Notes under the pieces: generated by a model
What the model was told of the DNA's origin: nothing
Databases searched by the model: none
What the model saw: the letters and a program-made list of their open reading frames with translations, nothing else
DNA from: DATDRS01 sp035291605
Lineage (GTDB): Bacteria > Chloroflexota > Anaerolineae > Anaerolineales > UBA6663
Direction of reading: 5' to 3'
Length of the DNA: 20,213 nucleotides
Assembly (NCBI GenBank): GCA_035291605.1
Contig: DATDRS010000309.1
Span: forward strand, 1-20,213
Made by a program: the position numbers and the translations under genes
In this document: positions 6,929-13,026 of the stretch, in pieces
Layout of the letters: each line of letters opens with the position of its first letter
Position numbering within the stretch: position 1 is the first letter of the stretch

Positions 6929-7984
6929 ATGACAGATTACTCGGCGCTTAAACTCACCTCGTTCTCGCATGGCGCAGGCTGAGCCTGCAAGATCGGCCCC
7001 GCCGATCTGGCGCAAGTGTTGCGCCACCTGCCTCCCGCCGCCGACCCTAACCTGCTGAGCGGCTTTGCCCACGGGGCAGACGCCGCCGTCTATCGTCTGA
7101 GCGACGAACTCGCTGTCGTCCAAACGGTGGATTACATCACGCCCATCGTGGATGACCCCTTTGCCTTCGGCGCCATTGCCGCCGCCAACGCCCTCTCCGA
7201 CATCTATGCGATGGGCGCGCGCCCGGTGCTGGCGCTCAACCTCGTGGGCTATCCGGCCAAGACCCTGCCGCTGGGGGTGCTCAGCGAGATTCTGCGCGGG
7301 GGCGCCGCCAAACTCGCAGAAGCCGGGGCCAGTCTCGGCGGCGGCCATTCCATTGAAGACCTCGAACCGAAATACGGCCTGGCCGTCACCGGGATCGTCC
7401 ACCCTAAGCGCATCGTCACCAACTCCGGCGCTCGCCCCGGCGATGTGCTTATCCTCACTAAACCCCTCGGCCTCGGCCTGATCACGACCGGGATTGATCG
7501 ACGGCTTGTCAACGGCGGCGGCGTTGAGCGCGTGACGGCAATGATGACACAACTCAACCAGGCCGCGTCCGAGGTGATGCTGGCGGTCGGGGTGCATGCT
7601 TGCACCGATGTCAGCGGCTTTGGCCTGCTGGGGCATCTGCGCGAGATGGTCGAGGCAAGCGGGGTCGGGGCGCGCATCAAGTGGAAGGCCGTGCCAGTGC
7701 TGTCAGAGGCCTGGGGGTTGGTCGAACAAGATTGCATCCCTGATGGCACGCGGAACAACCTGAATTATCTGGCCGACTTCGTGGACTGGAGTCCGGCTGT
7801 GCCTCCAGCCGCACGCGTGGTGCTGTGCGATGCGCAAACCTCAGGCGGGCTGTTGATGGCCGCGCCGCCGAAACGGGCGGAAAAGTTGATGCGGGCGCTT
7901 CGGCATGCCGGAGTCGCGTCCGCCGCCGTAATCGGAGAAATCATCCCGGCGCCGAAAGGGCGTATCCGGGTCGTCACACGATAG
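6929..7984 (+). CDS. selD: Selenide, water dikinase SelD with in-frame TGA read as selenocysteine
   Basis: SelD makes selenophosphate from selenide and ATP, the selenium donor for selenocysteine and modified tRNA. Read from ATG 6929, the frame gives MTDYSALKLTSFSHGAG, then TGA (6980-6982, codon 18), then ACKIGPADLAQVL. In E. coli SelD this segment is HGAGCGCK, and the first Cys is the essential catalytic residue. The TGA therefore stands exactly at the catalytic position, where many SelD proteins carry selenocysteine. With the TGA read through, the protein is 351 aa, the normal family length. Downstream motifs are intact: DYITPIVDDPF, GGHSIEDLEPKYGLAVTG, DVSGFGLLGHL and AQTSGGLL. A call from GTG 7016 would lose the catalytic loop. 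Hairpins follow the TGA. It is first in an operon, eight bases before the DsrE-like gene. Confidence 0.93.
6974..7026 (+). promoter_or_regulatory. Putative bacterial SECIS region of selD: three abutting hairpins
   Basis: Three perfect inverted repeats with 3-base loops lie almost end to end: GCAGGC-TGA-GCCTGC (6974-6988, with the Sec codon as its loop), GATCGGC-CCC-GCCGATC (6991-7007) and TGGCGCAA-GTG-TTGCGCCA (7008-7026). The third has a loop beginning G-U, placed 33 bases after the TGA. That fits bacterial SECIS rules as I recall them (a G in the first two loop positions, loop about 16-37 bases after UGA). SelB would bind here to deliver Sec-tRNA. Which hairpin is functional is inferred. 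Confidence 0.65.
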
Positions 7985-7992
7985 GAGACAAG

Positions 7993-8364
7993 ATGCCTGA
8001 AGAGAGCCACCACGCCAAACACTACCTGTTTGTCGTCAACGACGCGCCGTATGGAAACGAGCGCCCCTACAATGCTCTGCGCCTGGCGTTGAACATGATC
8101 AAGCGGCCAGGCGTGGCTGTGCGGGTCTTTCTCACGGGCGACGGGGTGCTGTGCGCGCGCAAAAGCCAGAAGACGCCTGACGGCTACTACAACGTCGAGC
8201 GCATGATCAAATCGCTGGCCCAGCGCGGCGAGGTGGCTACCTGAGGGACGTGTTGCGAGGCCCGCGGGCTCGGGCCGGAAGACAAGATTGAAGGTGTGTT
8301 GGATGGCAGTCTGGATTTGCACGGGCAGTGGACCGTGGAGGCCGATCACATCCTGGTGTATTGA
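7993..8364 (+). CDS. DsrE-like sulfur-carrier protein with in-frame TGA read as selenocysteine
   Basis: The frame from ATG 7993 gives an 83-residue DsrE/F-type N-terminal part (HYLFVVNDAPYGNERPYNALRLAL, then VRVFLTGDGVLCARKSQKTPDGYYNVERMIKSL). It then meets TGA at 8242-8244 (codon 84) and continues GTCCEARGLGPEDKIEGVL to a TGA stop at 8362-8364. DsrE-like proteins have CGTC-x-x-ARG at this place, and the first Cys carries persulfide sulfur. The TGA thus replaces that Cys, giving a U-G-T-C redox pair. With readthrough the length is 123 aa, right for the family; without it the active site and last strand (WTVEADHILVY) are lost. A GC-rich hairpin follows the TGA. It sits between selD and an SQR-like flavoprotein. 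A nonsense mutation is the alternative, but the conserved reading frame beyond the TGA argues against it. Confidence 0.9.
8245..8276 (+). promoter_or_regulatory. Putative SECIS hairpin of the DsrE-like gene
   Basis: GGCCCG (8259-8264) and CGGGCC (8271-8276) form a 6-bp stem with a 6-base loop CGGGCU. The loop starts 20 bases after the TGA and has G at its second position, consistent with bacterial SECIS features. A weaker lower stem may form between GTT (8252-8254) and GAC (8281-8283). Confidence 0.6.
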
Positions 8365-8375
8365 CGAGGGTTGCT

Positions 8376-8483
8376 ATGGCGTTCAGTGTTCGCCCGAATG
8401 AAAAACGTTTGTTAGCCGTAGAGCCAGTGCGCGACGGCTACGGTGAAGGCGCCTTTGTCGTTCTGAGCGCCGAGAAAATATAG
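8376..8483 (+). CDS. Small ORF, 35 aa, unknown
   Basis: An ATG at 8376 with GAGGG five bases upstream opens a 35-codon frame, MAFSVRPNEKRLLAVEP and onward to VVLSAEKI, ending at TAG 8481-8483. It fills most of the 142-base gap between the DsrE-like gene and the SQR-like gene, on the same strand. No domain, signal or membrane segment is recognised. The good ribosome site and operon position support translation, but a chance ORF of this length is possible. Confidence 0.45.
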   Translation: MAFSVRPNEKRLLAVEPVRDGYGEGAFVVLSAEKI

Positions 8484-8506
8484 CTCTCACAAGTGAGGAG
8501 GAAGTT

Positions 8507-9748
8507 ATGAGCGGCAAAACCATTGTCATTCTGGGCGCGGGGGTCGGCGGGTTGGTCGCCGCCAACGAACTGCGGCGATTGCTTCCGGCGGAACATCGCG
8601 TCGTGCTGGTCGAGAAGAATGCGCGGCATGCCTTTGCCCCATCGTTCCTGTGGCTGATGACGGGCGACCGCCGCCCGGAACAGATTGCGCGCGACGTGCG
8701 CCAACTCGTGCGACCCGGCATCGAAGTCATCGTGGCCGAAGCGCAGGCGATTGACCTCGCCAATCGCCGTGTGCAGACGAGCGTGCAGAGCGTGAATTAC
8801 GATTACCTGATCATCGCCCTCGGCGCAGACCTCGCGCCCGAGGCGATACCCGGACTGGCTGAAGGGGCGCACACGTACTATACCTTCGACGGCGCGGCGA
8901 AACTGCGTGATGCCCTGCAAGCCTTCAACGGCGGGAAAGTCGCCGTCGTCGTCAGCGCCTTGCCGTACAAATGTCCCGGCGCACCGCACGAGGGCGCGAT
9001 GCTCATCGCTGATACGTTGCGGAAACGCGGCCTGCGCAACAAGAGCGAAGCGCACCTCTTCACGCCGGAGCCGCAACCCATGCCGGTTGCAGGCCCCGTG
9101 TTGGGCGATGCGGTCAAGCAAATGCTGACCGACAAAGCCGTCGCCTTTCATCCCCTGCACAAGTTGACGGCGGTGAATGCTTCGGCGCGTGAATTGTCTT
9201 TCGAGGGGAAAGAGTCGTTCACCTATGATTTGCTCGTCGCCATCCCGCCGCACCGCGGCCCGCGCCTCGCGCGCGAGGCCGGGCTGACCAACGAGGCCGG
9301 ATGGGTTCCGGTGGATCGCGCCACGCTCAAGACGAAACCCGAAAACGTCTATGCCATCGGCGATGCGACCGTCATCCCGATCCCCGGACGCTGGAAGCCG
9401 GACGTGCCGCTGGTTCTGCCGAAGGCAGGGGTGTTCGCGCACGCGCAGGCCGAGGTGGTGGCCCACCGCATCGCCGCCGAAATCGCGGGGGCTGAAACCC
9501 AAAGGGCATTCTTCGGGGACGGGTATTGCATGTTGGAAGCCGGGGAGGATTTGGCCGGTTTCGCGTATGGCAACTTCTTCGCCGAACCGTCGCCGCAGAT
9601 CGAGCTGCGTCAGATCGGAAGCCTCTGGCATTGGGGCAAAGTCCTGCTCGAGCAGTGGTGGCTGGCCCCGTATGGGCCGAGGCGCGAGGCACTGCGGCTG
9701 GCGCTGACCCTGGGCGGTAAAGGGCTGGGTATCCCGGTAGTCGTCTGA
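8507..9748 (+). CDS. FAD-dependent pyridine nucleotide-disulfide family oxidoreductase, sulfide:quinone oxidoreductase-like
   Basis: This 413-aa flavoprotein begins with the FAD-binding Rossmann motif IVILGAGVGGLVAANEL (GAGVGG at residues 10-15) and has the second FAD motif VYAIGDATVIP near 280-290. Two cysteines lie in SQR-typical settings: C156 in LPYKCPGAPHE and C341 in GYCMLEAG. They match the pair that holds the polysulfide chain in sulfide:quinone oxidoreductases. A third N-terminal-half Cys found in some SQRs is absent. The C-terminal region (WHWGKVLLEQWWLAPYG) fits the amphipathic membrane-binding helices of SQR. AGGAGG before the start supports ATG 8507. It would oxidise sulfide, or another reduced sulfur or selenium species, and pass electrons to quinone. 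A flavocytochrome c sulfide dehydrogenase subunit is a less likely alternative. Confidence 0.85.
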   Translation: MSGKTIVILGAGVGGLVAANELRRLLPAEHRVVLVEKNARHAFAPSFLWLMTGDRRPEQIARDVRQLVRPGIEVIVAEAQAIDLANRRVQTSVQSVNYDYLIIALGADLAPEAIPGLAEGAHTYYTFDGAAKLRDALQAFNGGKVAVVVSALPYKCPGAPHEGAMLIADTLRKRGLRNKSEAHLFTPEPQPMPVAGPVLGDAVKQMLTDKAVAFHPLHKLTAVNASARELSFEGKESFTYDLLVAIPPHRGPRLAREAGLTNEAGWVPVDRATLKTKPENVYAIGDATVIPIPGRWKPDVPLVLPKAGVFAHAQAEVVAHRIAAEIAGAETQRAFFGDGYCMLEAGEDLAGFAYGNFFAEPSPQIELRQIGSLWHWGKVLLEQWWLAPYGPRREALRLALTLGGKGLGIPVVV

Positions 9749-9765
9749 GGCAGGAGGCCACGAAC

Positions 9766-10098
9766 ATGCCCGCAACTTTAGATGACCTGGCCAAGATGGG
9801 TGGCGTCATCATGGCGTTTGAATTTACGCCGGAGGGTAAATGCGCGGCTTACAACAGGAACGTCTCCCCTGAAATGGCGGCGATGGCGGCCCGGCATTGC
9901 GCTACGGTGACCATGGAGTTCAACACACTCGCGGCGGATTTCTCGACACTCAGCCAGCAGACATGGATGCCTCAACAGGGTTGGATGTACCGGGGCGGCG
10001 AGTACACGGTGATCGTTGGCAACGGCGGCTACCGGGGTGTGTTCGTCGAGACGACCAAGGCTGACCTGAACAAACTGTTTGAGGCTCTGTTCGGTTGA
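9766..10098 (+). CDS. DUF2173 family protein
   Basis: This 110-aa protein begins MPATLDDLAKMGGVIMAFEFTPEGK and ends FVETTKADLNKLFEALFG, a pattern I associate with DUF2173, a small family of unknown function often found near sulfur-oxidation genes. It has two cysteines (C27, C41), no signal peptide and no membrane segment. AGGAGG at 9752-9757 supports the ATG. It lies 17 bases after the SQR-like gene and five bases before the ferredoxin ORF, so it is probably in the same operon and may be an accessory protein of sulfur or electron transfer. The family call is from memory of its sequence pattern. Confidence 0.7.
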   Translation: MPATLDDLAKMGGVIMAFEFTPEGKCAAYNRNVSPEMAAMAARHCATVTMEFNTLAADFSTLSQQTWMPQQGWMYRGGEYTVIVGNGGYRGVFVETTKADLNKLFEALFG

Positions 10099-10102
10099 CA
10101 CA

Positions 10103-10336
10103 ATGCTTCGCGCTGAAGTGAGCTGGGACATCTGCCAGGCGTGTGATCCATGCTCGGCGCGTCTCGCCTGCAAGACCAAAGCCGTCGTCAAGATAGACGC
10201 CGACGAGCCCGCGTTCATTGAATTGGCTCGCTGCAATGGCTGCGGCGACTGTCTCCCGGCCTGCCCGTACGGGGCCATTGCTCTGAGGAACATCCATGTG
10301 CCCAACGCCCGCAGCGCGCGCATTGGTTCCGCTTGA
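10103..10336 (+). CDS. Small Fe-S (ferredoxin-like) protein
   Basis: This 77-aa protein has two cysteine clusters: C-QA-C-DP-C-SARLA-C near residues 11-23, and CNGCGDCLPACPYGAI near 44-59. The second is a standard [4Fe-4S] motif (CxxCxxCxxxCP). The first is an irregular CxxCxxCx5C that could bind a second cluster. The ATG at 10103 is preferred over the earlier GTG at 10079, which would overlap the DUF2173 gene. It is probably an electron carrier for the flavoprotein or thioredoxin beside it. Its 3' end overlaps the thioredoxin gene by 41 bases in another frame, which implies coupled translation. Confidence 0.8.
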   Translation: MLRAEVSWDICQACDPCSARLACKTKAVVKIDADEPAFIELARCNGCGDCLPACPYGAIALRNIHVPNARSARIGSA

Positions 10337-10703
10337 CGCCGACAACTTTGAGCGCCTCGTCATGGCTTCGCCGCGCCCAGTGGCCGTGGTCTTCTGGGGC
10401 CCGGATTGCTGGCCCTGCCACGTCCTTGCGCTGACGCTCGAACGCGCCGCCGAGGCGTATGGCGACCGCGTGACATTCGCCGCACTCGACATCGGTCTGA
10501 TCCCACAAGCGGCCACACGATTCGGAGTACGCGGCATTCCTCATCTTCTCTTCTTTACACACGGCGCAGTCTGTTGCCATTTCATGGGCGAAATCCCTTG
10601 GGTCTATTTGCGCGACAAACTCGAACGTGCTCTGCAACTTCAGGCCCAGCTTTCATACAACCCGCATCACCGCTTCACACTCCCTTCACAAAACTCCGCT
10701 TGA
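10296..10703 (+). CDS. Thioredoxin-family protein with CWPC active site
   Basis: This 135-aa protein has the thioredoxin fold: PVAVVFWGPDCWPCHVLALTLERAA (active site C38-W39-P40-C41), FAALDIGLIPQAATRFGVRGIPHLLFF with the cis-Pro loop GIP, then a final helix. Canonical thioredoxins have CGPC; CWPC is uncommon and should alter redox potential or partner choice. Extra cysteines occur at position 2 and in VCCHF. GAGGAA just before ATG 10296 supports this start even though it overlaps the ferredoxin gene by 41 bases; a TTG at 10323 is a fallback. No signal peptide is visible, so it is cytoplasmic. As the last gene of the selD run, it may reduce the Sec or Cys sites of its neighbours. Confidence 0.85.
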   Translation: MCPTPAARALVPLDADNFERLVMASPRPVAVVFWGPDCWPCHVLALTLERAAEAYGDRVTFAALDIGLIPQAATRFGVRGIPHLLFFTHGAVCCHFMGEIPWVYLRDKLERALQLQAQLSYNPHHRFTLPSQNSA

Positions 10704-10758
10704 ATTGCGGGTGAGCGAGCCGGAGAGGTTCGCCACACTCACACTAACGGAGGTCCCG

Positions 10759-11604
10759 ATGAAACTTTTTCTTAAGTGGACAGGGTTTGTCCTTTTCGCC
10801 AGCCTCATTGGACTTGTGTTAGCCATGGCAGTCGTCGCCAGTGCGCGAGCGCAGTCGCCAGTCGCCGTGACGCCGCGCGTTGTCGCGCAGGCGACGCCCC
10901 CCGCACCCTATATCGGGCCATGGGGCTACGGATATGGTCCAAGCGGGGTCTACACGCCCACCGGGGCTGTACCCTACTCCTACGGACCGGGAATGATGGG
11001 CCGAGGCTGGTCGGGCTCCAACTATGGCAGCTGGGGCATGGGGCCAGGCATGCATGGGGGGATGATGAGCGGCTACGGCGGTAGATACGGGATTTACCCG
11101 AACGCCAGCACTCTACTCACGCTTGACCAGGCCATTGAGGCGGCTCGCCTATATCTATCTGCCTACGGCAATCCAGATCTGGCGTTGGCCGAGGTGATAG
11201 AGTTCTCGAACAACTTTTACGGCGCGGTCAAGGAAAAGAGTACAGGTCGCCACGCATTTGAGGTGCTCATTGACCGCTACACTGGAGCTGTCTACCCCGA
11301 GCCTGGGCCGAACATGATGTGGAACGCCCAATATGGGCACATGGGCGGCTGGTGGGGCCAATCGGGTGGCGCGATGACGGTGACGCCAGAGCAGGCGCGG
11401 ACGAACGCCCAGCAATGGTTGGAGGCGTACCTGCCAGGGACGACCACCGCCGATGAGGCGGACGCATTCTATGGCTACTACACCATCGAGGTTCTGAAGG
11501 ATAGACAGGTCTATGGCATGCTCAGCGTGAATGGTTACACCAGCGACATCTGGTATCACACCTGGCATGGAGATTTCGTTGGACTGAAAGAAGTGGAGGA
11601 GTAA
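10759..11604 (+). CDS. Exported PepSY-like protein with Met/Gly-rich segment
   Basis: The 281-aa protein starts at ATG 10759, preceded by GGAGGT; an earlier in-frame ATG at 10627 would cover the thioredoxin gene and is unlikely. A signal peptide spans about 1-31, with probable cleavage after SARAQ. Next comes a Gly/Tyr/Met-rich stretch (about 50-112) with GPGMMGRGW and GPGMHGGMMSGYGG. Two similar alpha-beta modules follow: about 120-182 (LTLDQAIEAARLYLSAYG and onward to FEVLIDRYTGAVYPE) and 205-281 (TPEQARTNAQQWLEAYLPG and onward). These resemble PepSY modules. Met/His-rich exported segments commonly bind Cu(I) or Ag(I), so a periplasmic metal-binding role is possible. It heads a tightly packed cluster, and the next gene starts one base after its stop. 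Confidence 0.75.
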   Translation: MKLFLKWTGFVLFASLIGLVLAMAVVASARAQSPVAVTPRVVAQATPPAPYIGPWGYGYGPSGVYTPTGAVPYSYGPGMMGRGWSGSNYGSWGMGPGMHGGMMSGYGGRYGIYPNASTLLTLDQAIEAARLYLSAYGNPDLALAEVIEFSNNFYGAVKEKSTGRHAFEVLIDRYTGAVYPEPGPNMMWNAQYGHMGGWWGQSGGAMTVTPEQARTNAQQWLEAYLPGTTTADEADAFYGYYTIEVLKDRQVYGMLSVNGYTSDIWYHTWHGDFVGLKEVEE

Positions 11605-11605
11605 T

Positions 11606-11974
11606 ATGAACAAGATCAACTGGACGGCCATGGTCATGTTCGGTGTCGTAGTTCTGCTGGCCTTTCTAGTTGGGGTGGGCCTGCTGGGCGGCTGGGGCTA
11701 CGGCGGTTGGGGAATGATGGGGCCAGGCATGATGGGCGGCTGGGGCTTTGGCCCATTCGGTTGGATTGCTATGCTCTTTATGTGGCTGATCCCCATTGGC
11801 TTCGTCGTGCTGACCGTGCTGGGCGTGGTCTGGCTGGTGCGGGCCGTCAGCGGTGGGGCTGGGCAAAGCCCGAACCCGCTGTCCCCGGCGCGCACCTGCC
11901 CGAATTGCGGACGCGCCGTGCAGGCCGATTGGCGCAACTGCCCGCACTGCGGCGCGGCATTGACCCAGCCATAG
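11606..11974 (+). CDS. Membrane protein with Met/Gly-rich loop and C-terminal zinc ribbon
   Basis: This 122-aa protein has an N-terminal helix (about 7-28), a Gly/Trp/Met loop (GGWGMMGPGMMGGWGFGPFG), a second helix (about 52-82) and a C-terminal zinc ribbon with C98-PN-C101, ten residues, then C112-PH-C115. The loop is probably outside the membrane and the ribbon in the cytoplasm. A Met-rich loop suggests a soft-metal site, while the ribbon is a structural or protein-binding zinc site. GGAGG before the ATG overlaps the end of the previous gene. Close variants of both modules occur in the later 90-aa protein and in the sensor kinase of this cluster. No established function is known to me. Confidence 0.8.
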   Translation: MNKINWTAMVMFGVVVLLAFLVGVGLLGGWGYGGWGMMGPGMMGGWGFGPFGWIAMLFMWLIPIGFVVLTVLGVVWLVRAVSGGAGQSPNPLSPARTCPNCGRAVQADWRNCPHCGAALTQP

Positions 11975-11986
11975 GAGGCAAACACC

Positions 11987-12271
11987 ATGTGTGGACATCA
12001 CCTGTTACACGGTATACATCTCCACCCCAGCGATCATCACGACCTGGAAGCTGTGGCTCTCACACCGTCCTCGACGCGCACAACACCTTGCCCGCAGTGC
12101 CACTCGCCGTTGCAAGAGGACTTCGTCTTCTGTCCCTACTGCGGGGCGGAAGTGCTGGCCGCCTGCCCGGCGTGCCACCGCGCGGTGCGCGCCGACTGGA
12201 CGCACTGCGCCTACTGCGGAGCCGAACTGCTCGGCGAGAAAGCAGATATTCCGACTCATTCACATCACTGA
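11987..12271 (+). CDS. Double zinc-ribbon protein, His-rich N-terminus
   Basis: This 94-aa soluble protein has a His-rich N-terminus (CGHHLLHGIHLHPSDHHD) and two adjacent zinc ribbons: C35-PQ-C38-x10-C49-PY-C52 and C60-PA-C63-x10-C74-AY-C77. It ends THSHH. There is no signal or membrane helix. AGGAGG supports the ATG at 11987. The ribbons are near-copies of those in the flanking membrane proteins and the kinase (W at the same place, CG-A-x-L ending), which points to duplication within the cluster. It could be a cytoplasmic adaptor or zinc/metal buffer for the PspA system encoded next. Function unknown. Confidence 0.8.
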   Translation: MCGHHLLHGIHLHPSDHHDLEAVALTPSSTRTTPCPQCHSPLQEDFVFCPYCGAEVLAACPACHRAVRADWTHCAYCGAELLGEKADIPTHSHH

Positions 12272-12285
12272 AAGGAGTGACTCTC

Positions 12286-13026
12286 ATGAGTTTCATCGCC
12301 CGACTTCAAGCCATCTTCGGCGCAAAGGTCAACAAAGCCCTCGACGGGATCGAAGACCCGCGCGCCAGCCTGGACTACAGCCTGACGCGCCTGCAGGCCA
12401 GCCTGCGCCAGATCAGCGACAGCCTGGTGGAGGTCTCCACCGCTCGCCGCACGCTGGAGGCGCAGCGCGGCCAGGCGCAGAAAGCGGTTGACCAGACGGA
12501 GGAGCAAGCCCGCCAGGCCGTGCGCCTGGGACGCGAAGACCTGGCGACCCGCGCCCTGGAGCGCAAGGCTGCGGCTCAAGAGCGTCTGAACAGTCTCAAC
12601 GGCAATATCGCCACGCTCGACGCCCAAGTCGAGAATCTCAAGACCAGCCAGGCCAACCTGCGACAAAAAATCGAGCTGTTCCAGGCCAAGAAGGAAGAAC
12701 TGAAGGCGCTGTACGACTCGTCACGGGCGCAGCTGCAGGTGAAGGAAGCCGCCACCGGCATCTCCAAAGACCTGGCCGACGCCGGACACGCCATCGCGCG
12801 CGCGGAGTCCCGCATTCAGGCGATGCAGGCGCGCGTGGAGGCGATTGACAACCTGATCGCGACCGGCGCGCTAGACGACGCCCTCGCGCCCGAAGGCGAC
12901 GACATTGACCGCGAACTGGCCCGCCTGACCCGCGCCGCCACCATCGAGAGCGAACTGAAACGCCTCAAGGCTGAAGCCACCGTTGCCGAGCCTGCGGTCG
13001 GCGGGGCGGAGCCGGCGCAGCCATGA
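12286..13026 (+). CDS. pspA: PspA/IM30 (Vipp1) family membrane-stress protein
   Basis: This 246-aa protein is PspA-like. It has an N-terminal amphipathic helix (MSFIARLQAIFGAKVNKALDG), the EDPRASLDYSLTRLQASLRQI segment, then long helices (LGREDLATRALERKAAAQERL and onward, and QANLRQKIELFQAKKEELKALYDSSRAQLQV). It ends in a variable tail. PspA belongs to the ESCRT-III superfamily. It oligomerises on the inner membrane to protect or reshape it under stress, and in some bacteria binds regulators. The start at 12286 has an AAAGGAG just upstream; the open frame before it is not coding for this gene. Its stop overlaps the next start (ATGA, 13023-13026), so translation of the coiled-coil partner is coupled to it. 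Confidence 0.93.
   Translation: MSFIARLQAIFGAKVNKALDGIEDPRASLDYSLTRLQASLRQISDSLVEVSTARRTLEAQRGQAQKAVDQTEEQARQAVRLGREDLATRALERKAAAQERLNSLNGNIATLDAQVENLKTSQANLRQKIELFQAKKEELKALYDSSRAQLQVKEAATGISKDLADAGHAIARAESRIQAMQARVEAIDNLIATGALDDALAPEGDDIDRELARLTRAATIESELKRLKAEATVAEPAVGGAEPAQP

Noticed and set aside
8242..8244. TGA in the DsrE-like gene as a nonsense mutation (pseudogene)
   Set aside because: Family sequence continues intact to a natural stop, the TGA is at a redox Cys position, a hairpin follows, and the neighbouring selD shows the same pattern.
8438..9775. 445-codon open frame on the - strand
   Set aside because: It lies antisense to the SQR-like gene, which has clear FAD motifs and AGGAGG. 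The - strand protein is Arg/Gln/His-rich with no domain, as expected of a GC-rich shadow.
10627..10758. N-terminal extension of the PepSY-like protein
   Set aside because: It overlaps the thioredoxin gene and would put the signal peptide in the middle. GGAGGT and MKLFLKW at 10759 mark the true start.
11707..12285. N-terminal extension of the PspA frame
   Set aside because: The frame is open upstream but overlaps two zinc-ribbon genes in other frames. PspA has its own ribosome site and a canonical N-terminus at 12286.
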